A stretch of DNA of 64,000 nt from Cupriavidus sp. D384 (GTDB taxonomy: Bacteria; Pseudomonadota; Gammaproteobacteria; Burkholderiales; Burkholderiaceae): NCBI RefSeq assembly GCF_001652915.1, contig NZ_BBQI01000096.1, positions 1 through 64,000 of the forward strand, in the 5' to 3' direction. How positions within the stretch are numbered: the stretch's first letter is position 1; each line of letters opens with the position of its first letter. The notes under the pieces were generated by a model. That model was not told the DNA's origin. It was given only the letters and a program-made list of their open reading frames with translations, and searched no databases. Shown piece after piece: positions 11,372 to 21,347 of the stretch. The position numbers were made by a program, and so were the translations under genes.

Positions 11372-11788
11372 ATGTGTGAAATCTTTATCCGGGCCAATCC
11401 GGATTCGTACCAGACCCAGTCGCGGTCGCTGCGCCTGCACGGCGTGGCGACCAGCATCCGGCTGGAAACGCTGTTCTGGGAAGTGCTGGAAGAACTGGCG
11501 CAGCGCGACGGCATGAGCGTGAACCAGTTGCTGGCCCGGCTGCACGACGAGCTGGCCGAGCATCGCGGCGAGGCGTCGCTGTCGGCCAACTTCGCCTCGT
11601 TCCTGCGAGTGTGCTGCATGCGTTACTTGTTGCTGCAGAACGAGGGCCGTATCCCCGCCGATACCAATGTGCCGATCCGGTCACTTGATGCGCGGGCGGT
11701 GCTAAGCGACCTGCCCGCCTCGTGGGTCGATGGTGGCGGCCCGCGCCGTCCGGCAGCCCAGGACGGACGGCAAACCCGCACCGCCTGA
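11372..11788 (+). CDS. Ribbon-helix-helix domain protein
   Basis: 138 residues. Residues about 20-85 fit the RHH_4 type ribbon-helix-helix domain (SRSLRLHGVATSIRLE, then FWEVLEELAQRDGMSVNQLL), implying a dimeric DNA-binding protein. The C-terminal 40 residues are polar and probably disordered. It lies 45 bases after the DJ-1/PfpI gene on the same strand with a CGGGAG ribosome binding site, so co-transcription is possible. Target genes are unknown. Confidence 0.85.
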   Translation: MCEIFIRANPDSYQTQSRSLRLHGVATSIRLETLFWEVLEELAQRDGMSVNQLLARLHDELAEHRGEASLSANFASFLRVCCMRYLLLQNEGRIPADTNVPIRSLDARAVLSDLPASWVDGGGPRRPAAQDGRQTRTA

Positions 11789-11813
11789 CCGCTCGCCCGG
11801 GAAATTCGGGCGG

Positions 11814-13793
11814 TTACTGCCGCACCAGCCGCTCTTCCGCCGATTCCAGCGCCTCCGGCGTGCCGCGCAGCACGACAATGTCGCCCGGCTCCAGCACGGT
11901 TTCGGGCTGGGGATCGAAGGCCCGGATGCCGCGCCGGCGCACCGCCGTGACTTCCACGCCGATGCGCTCCAGCCCCAGCGTGCCCAGGCGCCGCCCCACC
12001 GCCGTATGTTCGGGCCCGAGCGATACCGAATGCAGCCGCACCGTATCGCGCTCGACCATGTCTTCCTCGTCGTCGCGGCCGTGGAAGTAACCGCGCAGCA
12101 GGCTGTAGCGCGCATCGCGCGCCTGCTGCACGCCGCGCACCACGCGCCGCATCGGCACGCCCAGCAGCACCAGCGCGTGGGACGCCAGCATCAGGCTGCC
12201 CTCGATGATCTCCGGCACCACTTCGGTGGCCCCGGCCTTCTGCAGCGTATCCAGCTCCGAATCGTCCACCGTCCGCACGATCACCGGCATGGCGGGCTCC
12301 AGTTCCTGCACGTGGTGGAGCACCTTCACCGCCGACGGCGTATTGGCGTAGGTGATCACCACCAGCGCGGCCCGGTGGATACCGGCGGCGATCAGCGATT
12401 CGCGCCGCCCGGCATCGCCATAGACCACGGTATCGCCGGCCGCGGCGGCCTCGCGCACGCGGTCGGGGTCCAGATCGAGCGCCACATAGGTAATGCCCTC
12501 GCGCTCCAGCATGTGCGCCAGGTTCTGCCCGCTGCGGCCGTAGCCACAGATGATGGCGTGCTTTTCGGTCTGCAGGCTCTGGGCGGCGATACGGGTCATG
12601 TTCAGCGACTGCATCAGCCATTCGTTGGCGGCAAAGCGCAGCACGATGGCGTCGCTGTACTGGATCAGGAACGGCGCCGCCAGCATCGACAGCAGCATCG
12701 ATGCCAGGATCACCTGGATCAGCACCGGGTCCACCAGCCCCATGCCGTCGATCTGGTTCAGCAGCACGAAGCCGAATTCGCCGGCCTGCGCCAGCCCCAG
12801 GCCGGTACGGATGGCCACCCCCTGGCGCGACCCGAACAGCCGCGCCAGCCCGGTGATCAGCACCAGCTTGAACAGGATCGGCACCACCAGCAGGCCCAGC
12901 ACCAGCCAGATATGGTCGAACACCACGCGCACGTTCAGCAACATGCCGATGGTGACGAAGAACAGCCCCAGCAGCACGTCGCGGAACGGCTTGATGTCTT
13001 CTTCCACCTGGTGGCGGTACGGGGTCTCGGAGATCAGCATGCCGGCCATGAACGCGCCCAGCGCCATCGACAGGCCCAGCCGCTCGGTCAGCGCGGCCAT
13101 GCCCAGCGTGACCAGCAGCAGGTTCAGCATGAACAGTTCCTGCGACCGGCGCGCCGCCACGATGTGGAACCAGCGGCTCATCAGCTGCTGGCCGACAAAG
13201 AAAATCAGGCCCAGGGCCACCACGATCTTGACCGTGGCCAGCCCCAGCGCCCAGGCCAGGTCGCCCGGGTCGCGCGACAGGGCGGGAATGATGATCAGCA
13301 GCGGCACCACGGCCAGATCCTGGAACAGCAGCACGCTGATGATGTTGCGGCCGTGCTCGCTTTCCAGTTCCATGCGCTCGGACAGCATCTTCACGACGAT
13401 GGCCGTCGACGACATGGCCAGTGCGCCGCCCAGCGCCACCGACGCCTGCCAGGTCAGCGGAAACGCCCAGCTGAACAGCCAGCTGGCCGGCAGCACGGCC
13501 AGCAGCGACAGCACCACCTGCGAGCCGCCCAGCCCGAACACCAGCCGCTTCATGGCGCGCAGCTTGCTCAGGCTGAACTCCAGGCCGATCGAGAACATCA
13601 GGAAGACCACGCCGAATTCGGCCAGGTACTTGGTCTGGCCCGTATCGCTGGCCAGCCCCAGCGCATGGGGGCCGATCAGGATGCCAACCGCCAGGTAGCC
13701 CAGCATGGGCGGCAGTTGGAGCATGCGGAAGGCCACCACGCCAAAAACGGCGGCGGCCAGCAGCACAAGGGTCAGTTCCAGCGGAGAATGCAT
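11814..13793 (-). CDS. Kef-type monovalent cation:proton antiporter with TrkA domains
   Basis: 659 residues. About 1-390 is a CPA2 antiporter membrane domain with 12-13 segments (PPMLGYLAVGILIGPHALGL). An RCK/TrkA-N domain follows with the nucleotide-binding motif IICGYGRSGQN, then a TrkA-C domain. It resembles YbaL/KefB-KefC proteins that exchange K+ for H+ under nucleotide or glutathione-adduct control; specificity is not determinable. The ATG at 13793 (MHSPLELTLVLLAAA) was chosen over an upstream start because it begins at the first membrane segment. Divergent from kdsD. Confidence 0.93.
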   Translation of the reverse strand: MHSPLELTLVLLAAAVFGVVAFRMLQLPPMLGYLAVGILIGPHALGLASDTGQTKYLAEFGVVFLMFSIGLEFSLSKLRAMKRLVFGLGGSQVVLSLLAVLPASWLFSWAFPLTWQASVALGGALAMSSTAIVVKMLSERMELESEHGRNIISVLLFQDLAVVPLLIIIPALSRDPGDLAWALGLATVKIVVALGLIFFVGQQLMSRWFHIVAARRSQELFMLNLLLVTLGMAALTERLGLSMALGAFMAGMLISETPYRHQVEEDIKPFRDVLLGLFFVTIGMLLNVRVVFDHIWLVLGLLVVPILFKLVLITGLARLFGSRQGVAIRTGLGLAQAGEFGFVLLNQIDGMGLVDPVLIQVILASMLLSMLAAPFLIQYSDAIVLRFAANEWLMQSLNMTRIAAQSLQTEKHAIICGYGRSGQNLAHMLEREGITYVALDLDPDRVREAAAAGDTVVYGDAGRRESLIAAGIHRAALVVITYANTPSAVKVLHHVQELEPAMPVIVRTVDDSELDTLQKAGATEVVPEIIEGSLMLASHALVLLGVPMRRVVRGVQQARDARYSLLRGYFHGRDDEEDMVERDTVRLHSVSLGPEHTAVGRRLGTLGLERIGVEVTAVRRRGIRAFDPQPETVLEPGDIVVLRGTPEALESAEERLVRQ

Positions 13794-13942
13794 TCGGCAG
13801 GCTTCAAAAACGCCGGCCGGGCACGCGCCTGAGCCGGCATCTGCACCCCGCCGGCAAAAGACGGCAAGCGCGGCGGTCGTCACGGCCGCCGGGCGGATTG
13901 CCGGGCCAGACGCCATCGCATTCGTTGGTATACTCCAGCGCC

Positions 13943-14926
13943 ATGATAGCCAATTTCGATGCGAATCGAGCACTCGAGCTCGCTCGCCACACCCTTCAGA
14001 TCGAGGCCGACGCCGTTTCGGCGCTGGCCGGCCGCCTGACCCCCGCCTTTACCCGGGCCGTCGAGATGATTCTCGGCTGCACCGGACGCGTGGTGGTCTC
14101 GGGCATCGGCAAGTCCGGCCATATCGGCCGCAAGGTGGCCGCCACGCTGGCGTCCACCGGCACGCCGTCGTTCTTCGTCCATCCAGCCGAGGCCAGCCAT
14201 GGCGACCTCGGCATGATCACGCGCGACGACGTGCTGATCGCCTTCTCGAATTCCGGTGAAACGGCCGAACTGCTGTCGATTGTCCCGATCGTCAAGCGCA
14301 TTGGCGCCGGCCTGATCTCGATCACGGGCAACCCCGAATCGAACCTGGCCAAGCTCTCGGACGCCCACCTGGACGGCGCCGTGGCGCAGGAAGCCTGCCC
14401 GCTGAACCTGGCCCCCACCGCCAGCACCACGGCCGCGCTGGCCCTGGGCGATGCGCTGGCCGTGGCGGTGCTCGATGCGCGCGGCTTTGGCGAGGAAGAC
14501 TTCGCCCGCTCGCACCCGGGCGGCGCGCTGGGCCGCAAGCTGCTGACTCACGTGCGCGACGTCATGCGCACTGGCAACGCGGTGCCGGAAGTGCGCGAAA
14601 ATACGCCGCTGGCCCAGGCCCTGATGGAAATCACGCGCAAGGGCATGGCCATGACCGCCGTGGTGGACCCCGACGGCCGCGCCGTGGGCGTGTTCACCGA
14701 CGGTGACCTGCGCCGCCTGCTGGAAACCCCTCGCGACTGGAAGACCGTGCCGATCGGCGAGGTCATGCACCACAATCCGCGCACGGTCCATCTGGACCAG
14801 CTTGCCGTGGAAGCCGTGCAGATCATGGAAACGAACCGCATCAACCAGCTGCTGGTCGTCGATGGCGATGGCCGCCTGGTGGGCGCGCTCCATATCCATG
14901 ACCTGACGCGCGCCAAGGTCATCTGA
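13943..14926 (+). CDS. kdsD: D-arabinose 5-phosphate isomerase
   Basis: 327 residues. It interconverts ribulose 5-phosphate and arabinose 5-phosphate, the first step toward Kdo for lipid A-core. The N-terminal SIS domain (VVSGIGKSGHIGRKVAATLASTG split as VVSGIGKSGHI and KVAATLASTG; FSNSGETAEL) is followed by two CBS domains from about residue 205 to the end. The start at 13943 matches the usual MIANFDANRALELA beginning. lptC begins three bases after the stop; the kdsC phosphatase gene normally found at this junction is missing. Confidence 0.97.
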   Translation: MIANFDANRALELARHTLQIEADAVSALAGRLTPAFTRAVEMILGCTGRVVVSGIGKSGHIGRKVAATLASTGTPSFFVHPAEASHGDLGMITRDDVLIAFSNSGETAELLSIVPIVKRIGAGLISITGNPESNLAKLSDAHLDGAVAQEACPLNLAPTASTTAALALGDALAVAVLDARGFGEEDFARSHPGGALGRKLLTHVRDVMRTGNAVPEVRENTPLAQALMEITRKGMAMTAVVDPDGRAVGVFTDGDLRRLLETPRDWKTVPIGEVMHHNPRTVHLDQLAVEAVQIMETNRINQLLVVDGDGRLVGALHIHDLTRAKVI

Positions 14927-14929
14927 ACG

Positions 14930-15559
14930 ATGCCGGACTTCCTGTCCAGACTCACCGGCCTGATCATGCGGCTGCTGCCGCTGCTGCTGATGGCCATCGT
15001 CGCCGGCAGCACGTTCTGGCTGGTGCAGCTGAACTCGCCGCGCGAGGCCAGCGAGCAGTCGCGCGTCAAGCGCCATGAGCCGGACTACTGGATGGAGCGC
15101 TTCTCGTCCACCGAGCTGGCCGAGGACGGCACCACCAAGCTGCGCTTCACGGGCGTGAAGATGGTGCACTTCGAGGACGACCAGACCTACGAGGTGACCA
15201 CCCCGGCCATGCGCTCGTACGAGCCGGACCGCCCGCCCGTGACGGCCAACTCCGACCGCGGCACCATGAACGCCGAGGGCTCGATCATCGATCTCTACGG
15301 CAATGCGTTCGTGGTCCGTCAGGCCGGCGTCGACCCGTCCAAGGACCCGCGCATGACCGCGGCATCGCAATACTTCCAGTTGCTGGTCAACGACGACATC
15401 GTCAAGACCGACAAGGCGGTACAGCTGACGCGCGGCCCGTCGGTCATGAATGCCAACGGCATGATCTTCAACAACGTCACCCGCGAAGTACAATTGCTGG
15501 GTAACGTACGCGGCACGATCATCATGAACTCGCCGCAGGGGCAGGCCAGGACCCAGTGA
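14930..15559 (+). CDS. lptC: LPS export protein LptC
   Basis: 209 residues. One N-terminal membrane anchor (about residues 10-30, LIMRLLPLLLMAIVAGSTFW) precedes a periplasmic beta-jellyroll of the LptC/YrbK type. LptC takes lipopolysaccharide from LptB2FG and passes it to LptA. It starts three bases after kdsD, indicating translational coupling; 64 bases separate it from lptA. Confidence 0.94.
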   Translation: MPDFLSRLTGLIMRLLPLLLMAIVAGSTFWLVQLNSPREASEQSRVKRHEPDYWMERFSSTELAEDGTTKLRFTGVKMVHFEDDQTYEVTTPAMRSYEPDRPPVTANSDRGTMNAEGSIIDLYGNAFVVRQAGVDPSKDPRMTAASQYFQLLVNDDIVKTDKAVQLTRGPSVMNANGMIFNNVTREVQLLGNVRGTIIMNSPQGQARTQ

Positions 15560-15623
15560 CCCCGGGGGACGCAAACGCTCCGGCGCATCCTGGCCGCCGT
15601 CTTTATCTCACCACTTGCCAAAC

Positions 15624-16268
15624 ATGACTGCATCCCTGACGACATCGCCCTGTCGCCGCCTCGCGCCCGCCCTGCTGGCGGCCATCGCCGCTCTCGGCCT
15701 GACGCTGGCCGCGCCGGCCATTGCCGAACGCGCCGACCAGGGCAAGCCGCTGGTGCTGGAGGCCGACAACGCCAACTACGATGACGTCAAGCAGATCTAC
15801 ACCCTCACGGGCAACGTGGTGCTGACCAAGGGCACGATGGTGCTGAAGTCCGACGCGGCCGAGTTGCGCACCGACCCCGAGGGCTACCAGTACGCCATCG
15901 CCACGGCCAAGCCCGGCCATCAGGCGTATATCCGCCAGAAGCGCGACGGCGTGGACGAGTACATCGATGGCTGGGGCGACCGCATCGAATACGACGGCAA
16001 GTCCGAGATCAACAAGCTGATCGGCCATGCCCGCGCGGCACGCGTGTCCGGCGTCGGCGCGAAGATCATCGACGAGATCCGTGGCGCGGTGATTACCTAT
16101 GACAGCCGCAACGAGTACTACACCGCCACCGGTGGCGACACCAACACCACGGCCGGCAATACGTCGGGCCGCGTGCGCGCGGTGCTGTCGCCGCGCGCGG
16201 ACGCCAGCGCCCCGGCCGCGTCCGGCGCGCCGCTGGACCTGAAGCCGTCCACTGCGCCCAAGCCTTAA
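15624..16268 (+). CDS. lptA: LPS transport periplasmic protein LptA
   Basis: 214 residues with a signal peptide (cleavage expected near [10 protein letters not shown]) and an OstA-like beta-jellyroll ([25 protein letters not shown]). It forms the periplasmic LPS bridge between LptC and LptD. The C-terminal 40 residues are Ala/Pro/Ser-rich and probably disordered. The ATG at 15624 was preferred to a TTG nine bases upstream. Confidence 0.95.
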   Translation: MTASLTTSPCRRLAPALLAAIAALGLTLAAPAIAERADQGKPLVLEADNANYDDVKQIYTLTGNVVLTKGTMVLKSDAAELRTDPEGYQYAIATAKPGHQAYIRQKRDGVDEYIDGWGDRIEYDGKSEINKLIGHARAARVSGVGAKIIDEIRGAVITYDSRNEYYTATGGDTNTTAGNTSGRVRAVLSPRADASAPAASGAPLDLKPSTAPKP

Positions 16269-16291
16269 CGTTTTACCTCCAGCCAGTCCTG

Positions 16292-17092
16292 ATGAACGAT
16301 ACCGCCACGCTCGCCGCCTCTGCCCCGTCCAACGCATCCGCCGTCCGCACCGACAGCAGCACGCTGGTCGTGCGTCACCTGAAGAAGCGCTACGGCACGC
16401 GCACGGTGGTCAAGGACGTATCGCTCGACGTGAAAAGCGGCGAGGTGGTGGGGCTGCTTGGTCCCAACGGCGCGGGCAAGACCACGTCGTTCTACATGAT
16501 CGTGGGCCTGGTGGCACTGGACGAAGGCGACATCGTCCTGGACGACGAGCACATCAGCGGCCTGGCCATTCACGAGCGCGCCCGCATGGGCCTGTCCTAC
16601 CTGCCGCAGGAAGCGTCGGTCTTCCGCAAGCTCAACGTGGAAGAGAACATCCGCGCGGTGCTGGAGCTGCAGCTGGAGAACGGCAAGCCGCTGCCGAAGG
16701 CCGAGATCGAACGCCGCCTGGATTCGCTGCTGGACGACCTGCAGATTGCCCACCTGCGCAACAACCCCGCGCTGTCGCTGTCGGGCGGCGAGCGCCGCCG
16801 CGTGGAAATCGCCCGCGCGCTGGCGTCGTCGCCGCGCTTCATCCTGCTCGACGAGCCGTTTGCAGGCGTGGACCCGATCGCCGTGGGCGAAATCCAGCGG
16901 ATCGTGAGCTTCCTGAAGGCGCGCAATATCGGCGTGCTGATCACCGACCACAATGTGCGCGAAACGCTGGGCATCTGCGACCACGCGTACATCATCAGCG
17001 AAGGCACCGTGCTGGCCGCCGGCCAGCCTGAGGAAATCATCGCCAACGAGTCGGTGCGACGCGTCTACCTGGGCGAAAACTTCCGCATGTGA
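16292..17092 (+). CDS. lptB: LPS export ATPase LptB
   Basis: 266 residues. The ABC ATPase energises LPS extraction by LptFG. Walker A is GPNGAGKTT (residues 57-65), the signature [15 protein letters not shown] and Walker [14 protein letters not shown] are intact, and the C-terminal [13 protein letters not shown] motif is LptB-like. About 25 N-terminal residues precede the family's usual start ([11 protein letters not shown]); translation might begin further in, but no better in-frame start is visible. Confidence 0.97.
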   Translation: MNDTATLAASAPSNASAVRTDSSTLVVRHLKKRYGTRTVVKDVSLDVKSGEVVGLLGPNGAGKTTSFYMIVGLVALDEGDIVLDDEHISGLAIHERARMGLSYLPQEASVFRKLNVEENIRAVLELQLENGKPLPKAEIERRLDSLLDDLQIAHLRNNPALSLSGGERRRVEIARALASSPRFILLDEPFAGVDPIAVGEIQRIVSFLKARNIGVLITDHNVRETLGICDHAYIISEGTVLAAGQPEEIIANESVRRVYLGENFRM

Positions 17093-17098
17093 GGCCCC

Positions 17099-17142
17099 GG
17101 CCGCCCTTGCGGCCACTCTTCCGACGCGCCGTCCGGCGCGTC
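17099..17142 (+). promoter_or_regulatory. Two tandem hairpins between lptB and rpoN
   Basis: GGCCGC/GCGGCC (17099-17104, 17109-17114; 4-base loop) and GACGCGCC/GGCGCGTC (17123-17130, 17135-17142; 4-base loop), both perfect. Downstream is gtcgg then a short T-run at 17155-17159, too distant for a classical terminator. They may stabilise the lptB mRNA end or partly terminate before rpoN. Confidence 0.45.
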
Positions 17143-17269
17143 GTCGGCAGGTCATTTTTACCGCACTTGCCAACGGTTTTTCCAAAGCCGTTTCCGATCA
17201 GGAACCCGAAGCGATAGGATGTAGCAAATTCCGTTCCAACAACGGAAAGATGCGCATAGAATAGGTCGC

Positions 17270-18751
17270 ATGAAACCTTCGCTTCAGCTCCGCCTCTCCC
17301 AGCATCTGGCCCTGACGCCGCAACTGCAGCAGTCCATTCGACTGCTGCAGCTTTCCACACTCGAACTGCAACAGGAGGTGGAACAGGCGCTGACGGAAAA
17401 CCCGCTGCTTGAACGCGAGAACGACTGGATCGAAAGCCCGCTTCGCGTGGCGGCAGACGGCTCCGTCAACCTGCAGAGCGCCCCGGCGCCGGCGCCGGCC
17501 GAGCCGCAGGCCAACGGCGACGACCGCGGCGAGCACGCGGCCGGTGGCGACGACGAAGGTTTTGGCGATTCCGCGGGCGAAGACTATGGCAGCGACTGGA
17601 GCCTGGACGACTTCGCTCGCCGTCCGCAGAACGACGAAGACGAAAAGACGCCGATGCAGTTGCGCGACGCGGACCCCACGCTGCGCGAATACCTGATGGA
17701 ACAGCTGACGCCGCTGAAGATTTCGGCGCGCGACAAGGGCCTGGCCATTTTTCTGATCGAATCGCTCGACGACGACGGATACCTGAGTGCGTCACTCGAG
17801 GAAATCTGCACCGAACTGCCCGAAGAGCTGGAATTCGAGATCGAGGAAGTGCAGGCCATGCTGACGCTGCTGCAGAGCTTCGATCCGCCAGGCGTGGGCG
17901 CGCGCAACGCCGCCGAATGCCTGAGCCTGCAACTGAAGCGGCTGCAGCATCCGCAACGCGAACTGGCCCTGTCCATCGTCAACCATCATCTTGAACTGCT
18001 GGCCGTCAGGGATTACACGCGTCTCAAGAAAGCGCTGCAGGTTGACGAAATTGCATTAAAGGCAGCGCACGATCTGATCCGCTCGCTGGCACCCTACCCG
18101 GGGCATGCGTACAGCCGCCCCGAAGCGGATTTCGTGGTGCCCGACGTGTTCGTGCGCAAGAGCGGCAGCGGCTGGATTGCACAGCTGAATCCGGATGTCA
18201 TGCCGCGCCTGCGCATCAACGACATGTACGCGCAGATTTTGCGCGGTGCAAAAGGGGAAGCGGGTGCGGCGGGCCTGCAGCAGAAGCTGCAGGAAGCGCG
18301 GTGGCTCATCAAGAACATTCAGCAAAGATTCGACACGATCCTGCGGGTGTCGCAGGCAATTGTGGAGCGTCAGAAGAACTTCTTTTCGCACGGCGAAATA
18401 GCAATGCGCCCCTTGGTTTTGCGGGAAATAGCCGATACACTCGGTTTACATGAGTCGACCATTTCCCGGGTGACTACGAACAAATACATGGCCACGCCAA
18501 TGGGTACTTTCGAGTTGAAGTACTTTTTTGGAAGCCACGTCTCCACGGAGACGGGCGGCGCGGCCTCATCCACGGCGATCCGCGCGCTGATCAAGCAACT
18601 GATAGGAGCCGAAGACCCCAGGAATCCTCTTTCCGACAGCCGCATCGCCGAATTGCTGGGCGAACAGGGCTTTGTGGTCGCACGCCGCACGGTGGCCAAA
18701 TACCGCGAAGCGCTGAAGATCCCCGCAGTGAATCTCCGCAAGTCTTTGTAG
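17270..18751 (+). CDS. rpoN: RNA polymerase sigma-54 factor
   Basis: 493 residues. Region I is the Gln/Leu-rich N-terminus ([20 protein letters not shown]) that contacts enhancer-binding activators. A long acidic linker at about 60-130 is followed by the core-binding domain, a helix-turn-helix near residues 385-410 ([16 protein letters not shown]) and the RpoN box [12 protein letters not shown] near the end. It directs transcription from -24/-12 promoters, including probably the nrt promoter at 43285-43300. hpf follows 50 bases later, the usual order. Confidence 0.98.
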   Translation: MKPSLQLRLSQHLALTPQLQQSIRLLQLSTLELQQEVEQALTENPLLERENDWIESPLRVAADGSVNLQSAPAPAPAEPQANGDDRGEHAAGGDDEGFGDSAGEDYGSDWSLDDFARRPQNDEDEKTPMQLRDADPTLREYLMEQLTPLKISARDKGLAIFLIESLDDDGYLSASLEEICTELPEELEFEIEEVQAMLTLLQSFDPPGVGARNAAECLSLQLKRLQHPQRELALSIVNHHLELLAVRDYTRLKKALQVDEIALKAAHDLIRSLAPYPGHAYSRPEADFVVPDVFVRKSGSGWIAQLNPDVMPRLRINDMYAQILRGAKGEAGAAGLQQKLQEARWLIKNIQQRFDTILRVSQAIVERQKNFFSHGEIAMRPLVLREIADTLGLHESTISRVTTNKYMATPMGTFELKYFFGSHVSTETGGAASSTAIRALIKQLIGAEDPRNPLSDSRIAELLGEQGFVVARRTVAKYREALKIPAVNLRKSL

Positions 18752-18801
18752 CCGAGCCGCAACCGCCTGCCTGGTGCGGCTCTTTCAGAAGGAGAAGCGC
18801 T

Positions 18802-19155
18802 ATGAACTTCAAGATCAGTGGACACCACCTCGACATCACGCCGCCGCTGCGTGAGTATGTGGAAACGAAACTGGAGCGAATTGTCAGGCATTTCGATCAG
18901 GTCATTGGCGTGAGCGTGCTGCTATCTGTCGACAACCACAAGGAAAAGGACAAGCGTCAGTACGCGGAAATCAATCTTCATCTCAAGGGCAAGGACATCT
19001 TCGTCGAAGCGCACCATGAAGACCTGTACGCGGCGATCGACTGTCTGGTCGACAAGCTCGACCGGCAGGTGATCCGCTACAAGGACCGCGTGCAAGGCCA
19101 TGACCGGGAAGCGGTCAAGTACCAGATGGCTGAAGCCCAACTACAGCAACAATAG
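18802..19155 (+). CDS. hpf: Ribosome hibernation-promoting factor
   Basis: 117 residues of the HPF/YfiA (sigma-54 modulation protein) family. The beta-alpha-beta-beta-beta-alpha fold begins [20 protein letters not shown]. Lengthwise it is a short HPF, without the dimerising C-terminal domain of long HPFs. It binds the decoding centre of idle ribosomes in stationary phase. An AGAAGGAGAAGC ribosome binding site lies just upstream. Transcription ends at the hairpin at 19226-19252. Confidence 0.95.
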   Translation: MNFKISGHHLDITPPLREYVETKLERIVRHFDQVIGVSVLLSVDNHKEKDKRQYAEINLHLKGKDIFVEAHHEDLYAAIDCLVDKLDRQVIRYKDRVQGHDREAVKYQMAEAQLQQQ

Positions 19156-19225
19156 GCTGGCAACTCCTGAACTGCCCCTGGAGGTGGACTTCAGCGTCCG
19201 CCTGAAGGACTGATAGGAAGAAAGC

Positions 19226-19252
19226 AAAGCCGCGCATCTGCGCGGCTTTTTT
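19226..19252 (+). terminator. Intrinsic terminator after hpf
   Basis: AAAGCCGCGC (19226-19235), loop ATCT, GCGCGGCTTT (19240-19249), then T-run. Perfect 10 bp stem; it separates rpoN-hpf from ptsN-hprK. Confidence 0.92.
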
Positions 19253-19655
19253 GATGGGCGCACGCCGCTGGCGGGCCGAAACTCTCCGTTACCTTCGCGC
19301 CACGTCTGAAACCATTTGATTCACCGGGGGTGTTCGCATCTTGCGCCGCTCGGTGTATGCTGCGCCATACAATAACGACAGGCAGAACGGTCCCGGTGAC
19401 CCGCACGGCATACCGCATGACGGAAGATCATGCAGGCGCTGGCGGCAATATCCGGGTGGGCAATCCGGCCGGCCAAACCGCGGCACCACCCGCGGCACCG
19501 GCGCTGCAGCGCACAAGCGCGCTGTGGCCCTGCTCTATAATGAGCCGGACGTTCCAATGCGGGCGTCCACCAAGCACTCGATATCCTGAATTGCCCCATC
19601 CGGCGGGACGGCATTTGTGCGCCGTATCGCCAACCTGACTTCTCGTGCATCGCCC
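19253..19655 (+). promoter_or_regulatory. ptsN upstream region with candidate promoter
   Basis: About 400 non-coding bases between the hpf terminator and ptsN. A perfect TATAAT lies at 19536-19541, with only a weak -35 match (CAAGCG area) 17 bases upstream; it could drive ptsN-hprK with a leader of roughly 110 bases. Short open frames here have no family resemblance or ribosome binding site. Confidence 0.45.
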
Positions 19656-20111
19656 ATGAATCGTTTGGCCAAATTGCTGCCACCCGGCAACATCCACCTC
19701 GACGTCACCGTCACCAGCAAGAAGCGGGTCTTCGAGCAAGCCGGGCTCCTGTTCGAGAACAACCATGGTGTGGCCCGGGCCACCGTCACGGACAACCTTT
19801 TTGCGCGCGAATCGCTTGGCTCCACTGGCCTGGGTGCTGGCGTGGCCATCCCGCACGGCCGCATCAAGGGCCTGAAGCAGCCGCTGGCCGGCTTCATGCG
19901 CCTGGCAGAGCCGATTCCGTTCGAATCGCCCGACGGCAAGCCGGTCTCGCTGTTGATTTTCCTGCTGGTGCCCGAACAGGCCACGCAGCAGCACCTCGAA
20001 ATTCTTTCGGAAATCGCACAATTGCTGTCGGATCGCGAGATGCGCGAAGGCCTGGCCACGCTGCCCACGCCCGAAGCCGTCCACCAGTTGCTGACCGAAT
20101 GGCATCCGTGA
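19656..20111 (+). CDS. ptsN: PTS IIA-like nitrogen regulatory protein
   Basis: 151 residues, a PTS fructose/mannitol IIA domain. The phospho-accepting histidine is His67 in GAGVAIPHGRIKG. In the nitrogen PTS (PtsP-NPr-EIIANtr) it controls potassium transport, carbon/nitrogen balance and stress enzymes without moving sugar. The ATG at 19656 (MNRLAKLLPPGNIHLDV) matches the family; upstream in-frame codons do not. hprK follows after 68 bases, a neighbour pair seen in many betaproteobacteria. Confidence 0.95.
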   Translation: MNRLAKLLPPGNIHLDVTVTSKKRVFEQAGLLFENNHGVARATVTDNLFARESLGSTGLGAGVAIPHGRIKGLKQPLAGFMRLAEPIPFESPDGKPVSLLIFLLVPEQATQQHLEILSEIAQLLSDREMREGLATLPTPEAVHQLLTEWHP

Positions 20112-20179
20112 CGATCCGCAGGCCGGCCCGGCTGGCCGGCTGAAGCCATACCCTGCCCCCTCGTAGAAAGTCATCCCGC

Positions 20180-21151
20180 ATGGAACTCACCGGCGTCACC
20201 TCGCAGTCGATCTTCGACGACAACGCAGCCGACATCAAACTGTCGTGGGTCGCCGGTCTGGAAGGGGCCGACCGTGCCTTCGACGTCGAATTCGCTCGCG
20301 AAGCCACTTCGGCCGCCGATCTGGTGGGCCACCTGAACCTGATCCACCCGAACCGGATCCAGGTGCTGGGCAAGCCCGAAATCCAGTATTACCAGCGGCT
20401 GGACGACGAACCGCGCAAGCGCCAGATGGGCGAACTGATCCTGCTGGAACCGCCGTTCCTGGTGGTGGCCGATGGCATGGAGCCACCGCCCGACCTGGAA
20501 TTGCGTTGCACGCGCTCGTCGACGCCGCTGTTCACCACGCCAGTGTCCTCGGCGGCCGTGATCGATCACCTGCGCCTGTACCTGTCGCGCATCTCGGCAC
20601 CACGCGTGACGATGCACGGGGTGTTCCTCGACATCCTGGGCATGGGCGTGCTCGTCATGGGCGAATCGGGCCTGGGCAAGAGCGAACTGGGCCTGGAACT
20701 GATCTCGCGCGGCCATGGCCTGGTGGCCGACGATGCCGTCGATTTTGTCCGGCTGGGCCCTGACTTCATCGAAGGCCGCTGCCCGCCCCTGCTGCAGAAC
20801 CTGCTGGAAGTGCGCGGCCTGGGCCTGCTCGATATCAAGACGATCTTTGGCGAAACGGCGGTGCGCCGGAAGATGAAGCTCAAGCTCGTGGTGCAACTGG
20901 TACGCCGCAATGACGGCGAGTTCGAGCGGCTGCCGCTCGATTCCCAGTACCTCGATGTGCTGGGGCTGCCGATCCACATGGTGAAGATCCAGGTGGCGGC
21001 CGGCCGCAACCTGGCCGTGCTGGTGGAAGCCGCAGTGCGCAACACGATCCTGCGCCTGCGCGGCATCGACACGCTGCGCGACTTCATGGACCGCCAGCGG
21101 GCTGCCATGCAGGCCGACGTGGTCTCGCGTGGGCAGGGCCGCCTGCTCTGA
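20180..21151 (+). CDS. hprK: HPr kinase/phosphorylase
   Basis: 323 residues. The N-terminal domain (1 to about 130) precedes the kinase domain with P-loop GESGLGKS (161-168) and the HprK capping region [12 protein letters not shown]. It phosphorylates and dephosphorylates a seryl residue of HPr-like proteins, linking metabolic state to PTS components. Ends at the terminator at 21178-21202. Confidence 0.97.
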   Translation: MELTGVTSQSIFDDNAADIKLSWVAGLEGADRAFDVEFAREATSAADLVGHLNLIHPNRIQVLGKPEIQYYQRLDDEPRKRQMGELILLEPPFLVVADGMEPPPDLELRCTRSSTPLFTTPVSSAAVIDHLRLYLSRISAPRVTMHGVFLDILGMGVLVMGESGLGKSELGLELISRGHGLVADDAVDFVRLGPDFIEGRCPPLLQNLLEVRGLGLLDIKTIFGETAVRRKMKLKLVVQLVRRNDGEFERLPLDSQYLDVLGLPIHMVKIQVAAGRNLAVLVEAAVRNTILRLRGIDTLRDFMDRQRAAMQADVVSRGQGRLL

Positions 21152-21177
21152 GCCGCCGCCGCACCCAAATCGTGCAG

Positions 21178-21202
21178 ACGCCCGCTTCATGCGGGCGTTT
21201 TT
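21178..21202 (+). terminator. Intrinsic terminator after hprK
   Basis: ACGCCCGC (21178-21185), loop TTCAT, GCGGGCGT (21191-21198), followed by a T-run. Perfect 8 bp stem. Confidence 0.9.
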
Positions 21203-21347
21203 CATTTGCTTACAAGCCCGGCGCGGCGCCTCGTCAACGAACTGCTGACGGGCGCCGTTTTGTGCTGTAATGGGCGCCGAGCCCAGGTTCCGCCAGACGC
21301 CGGCATGGCGCGCGGCCACGATGTGTTTCCACAGCCAGGAGAGAAGC

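Noticed and set aside
19330-19638. A 102-codon frame in the ptsN upstream region
   Set aside because: No ribosome binding site or family pattern, and it contains the likely ptsN promoter.
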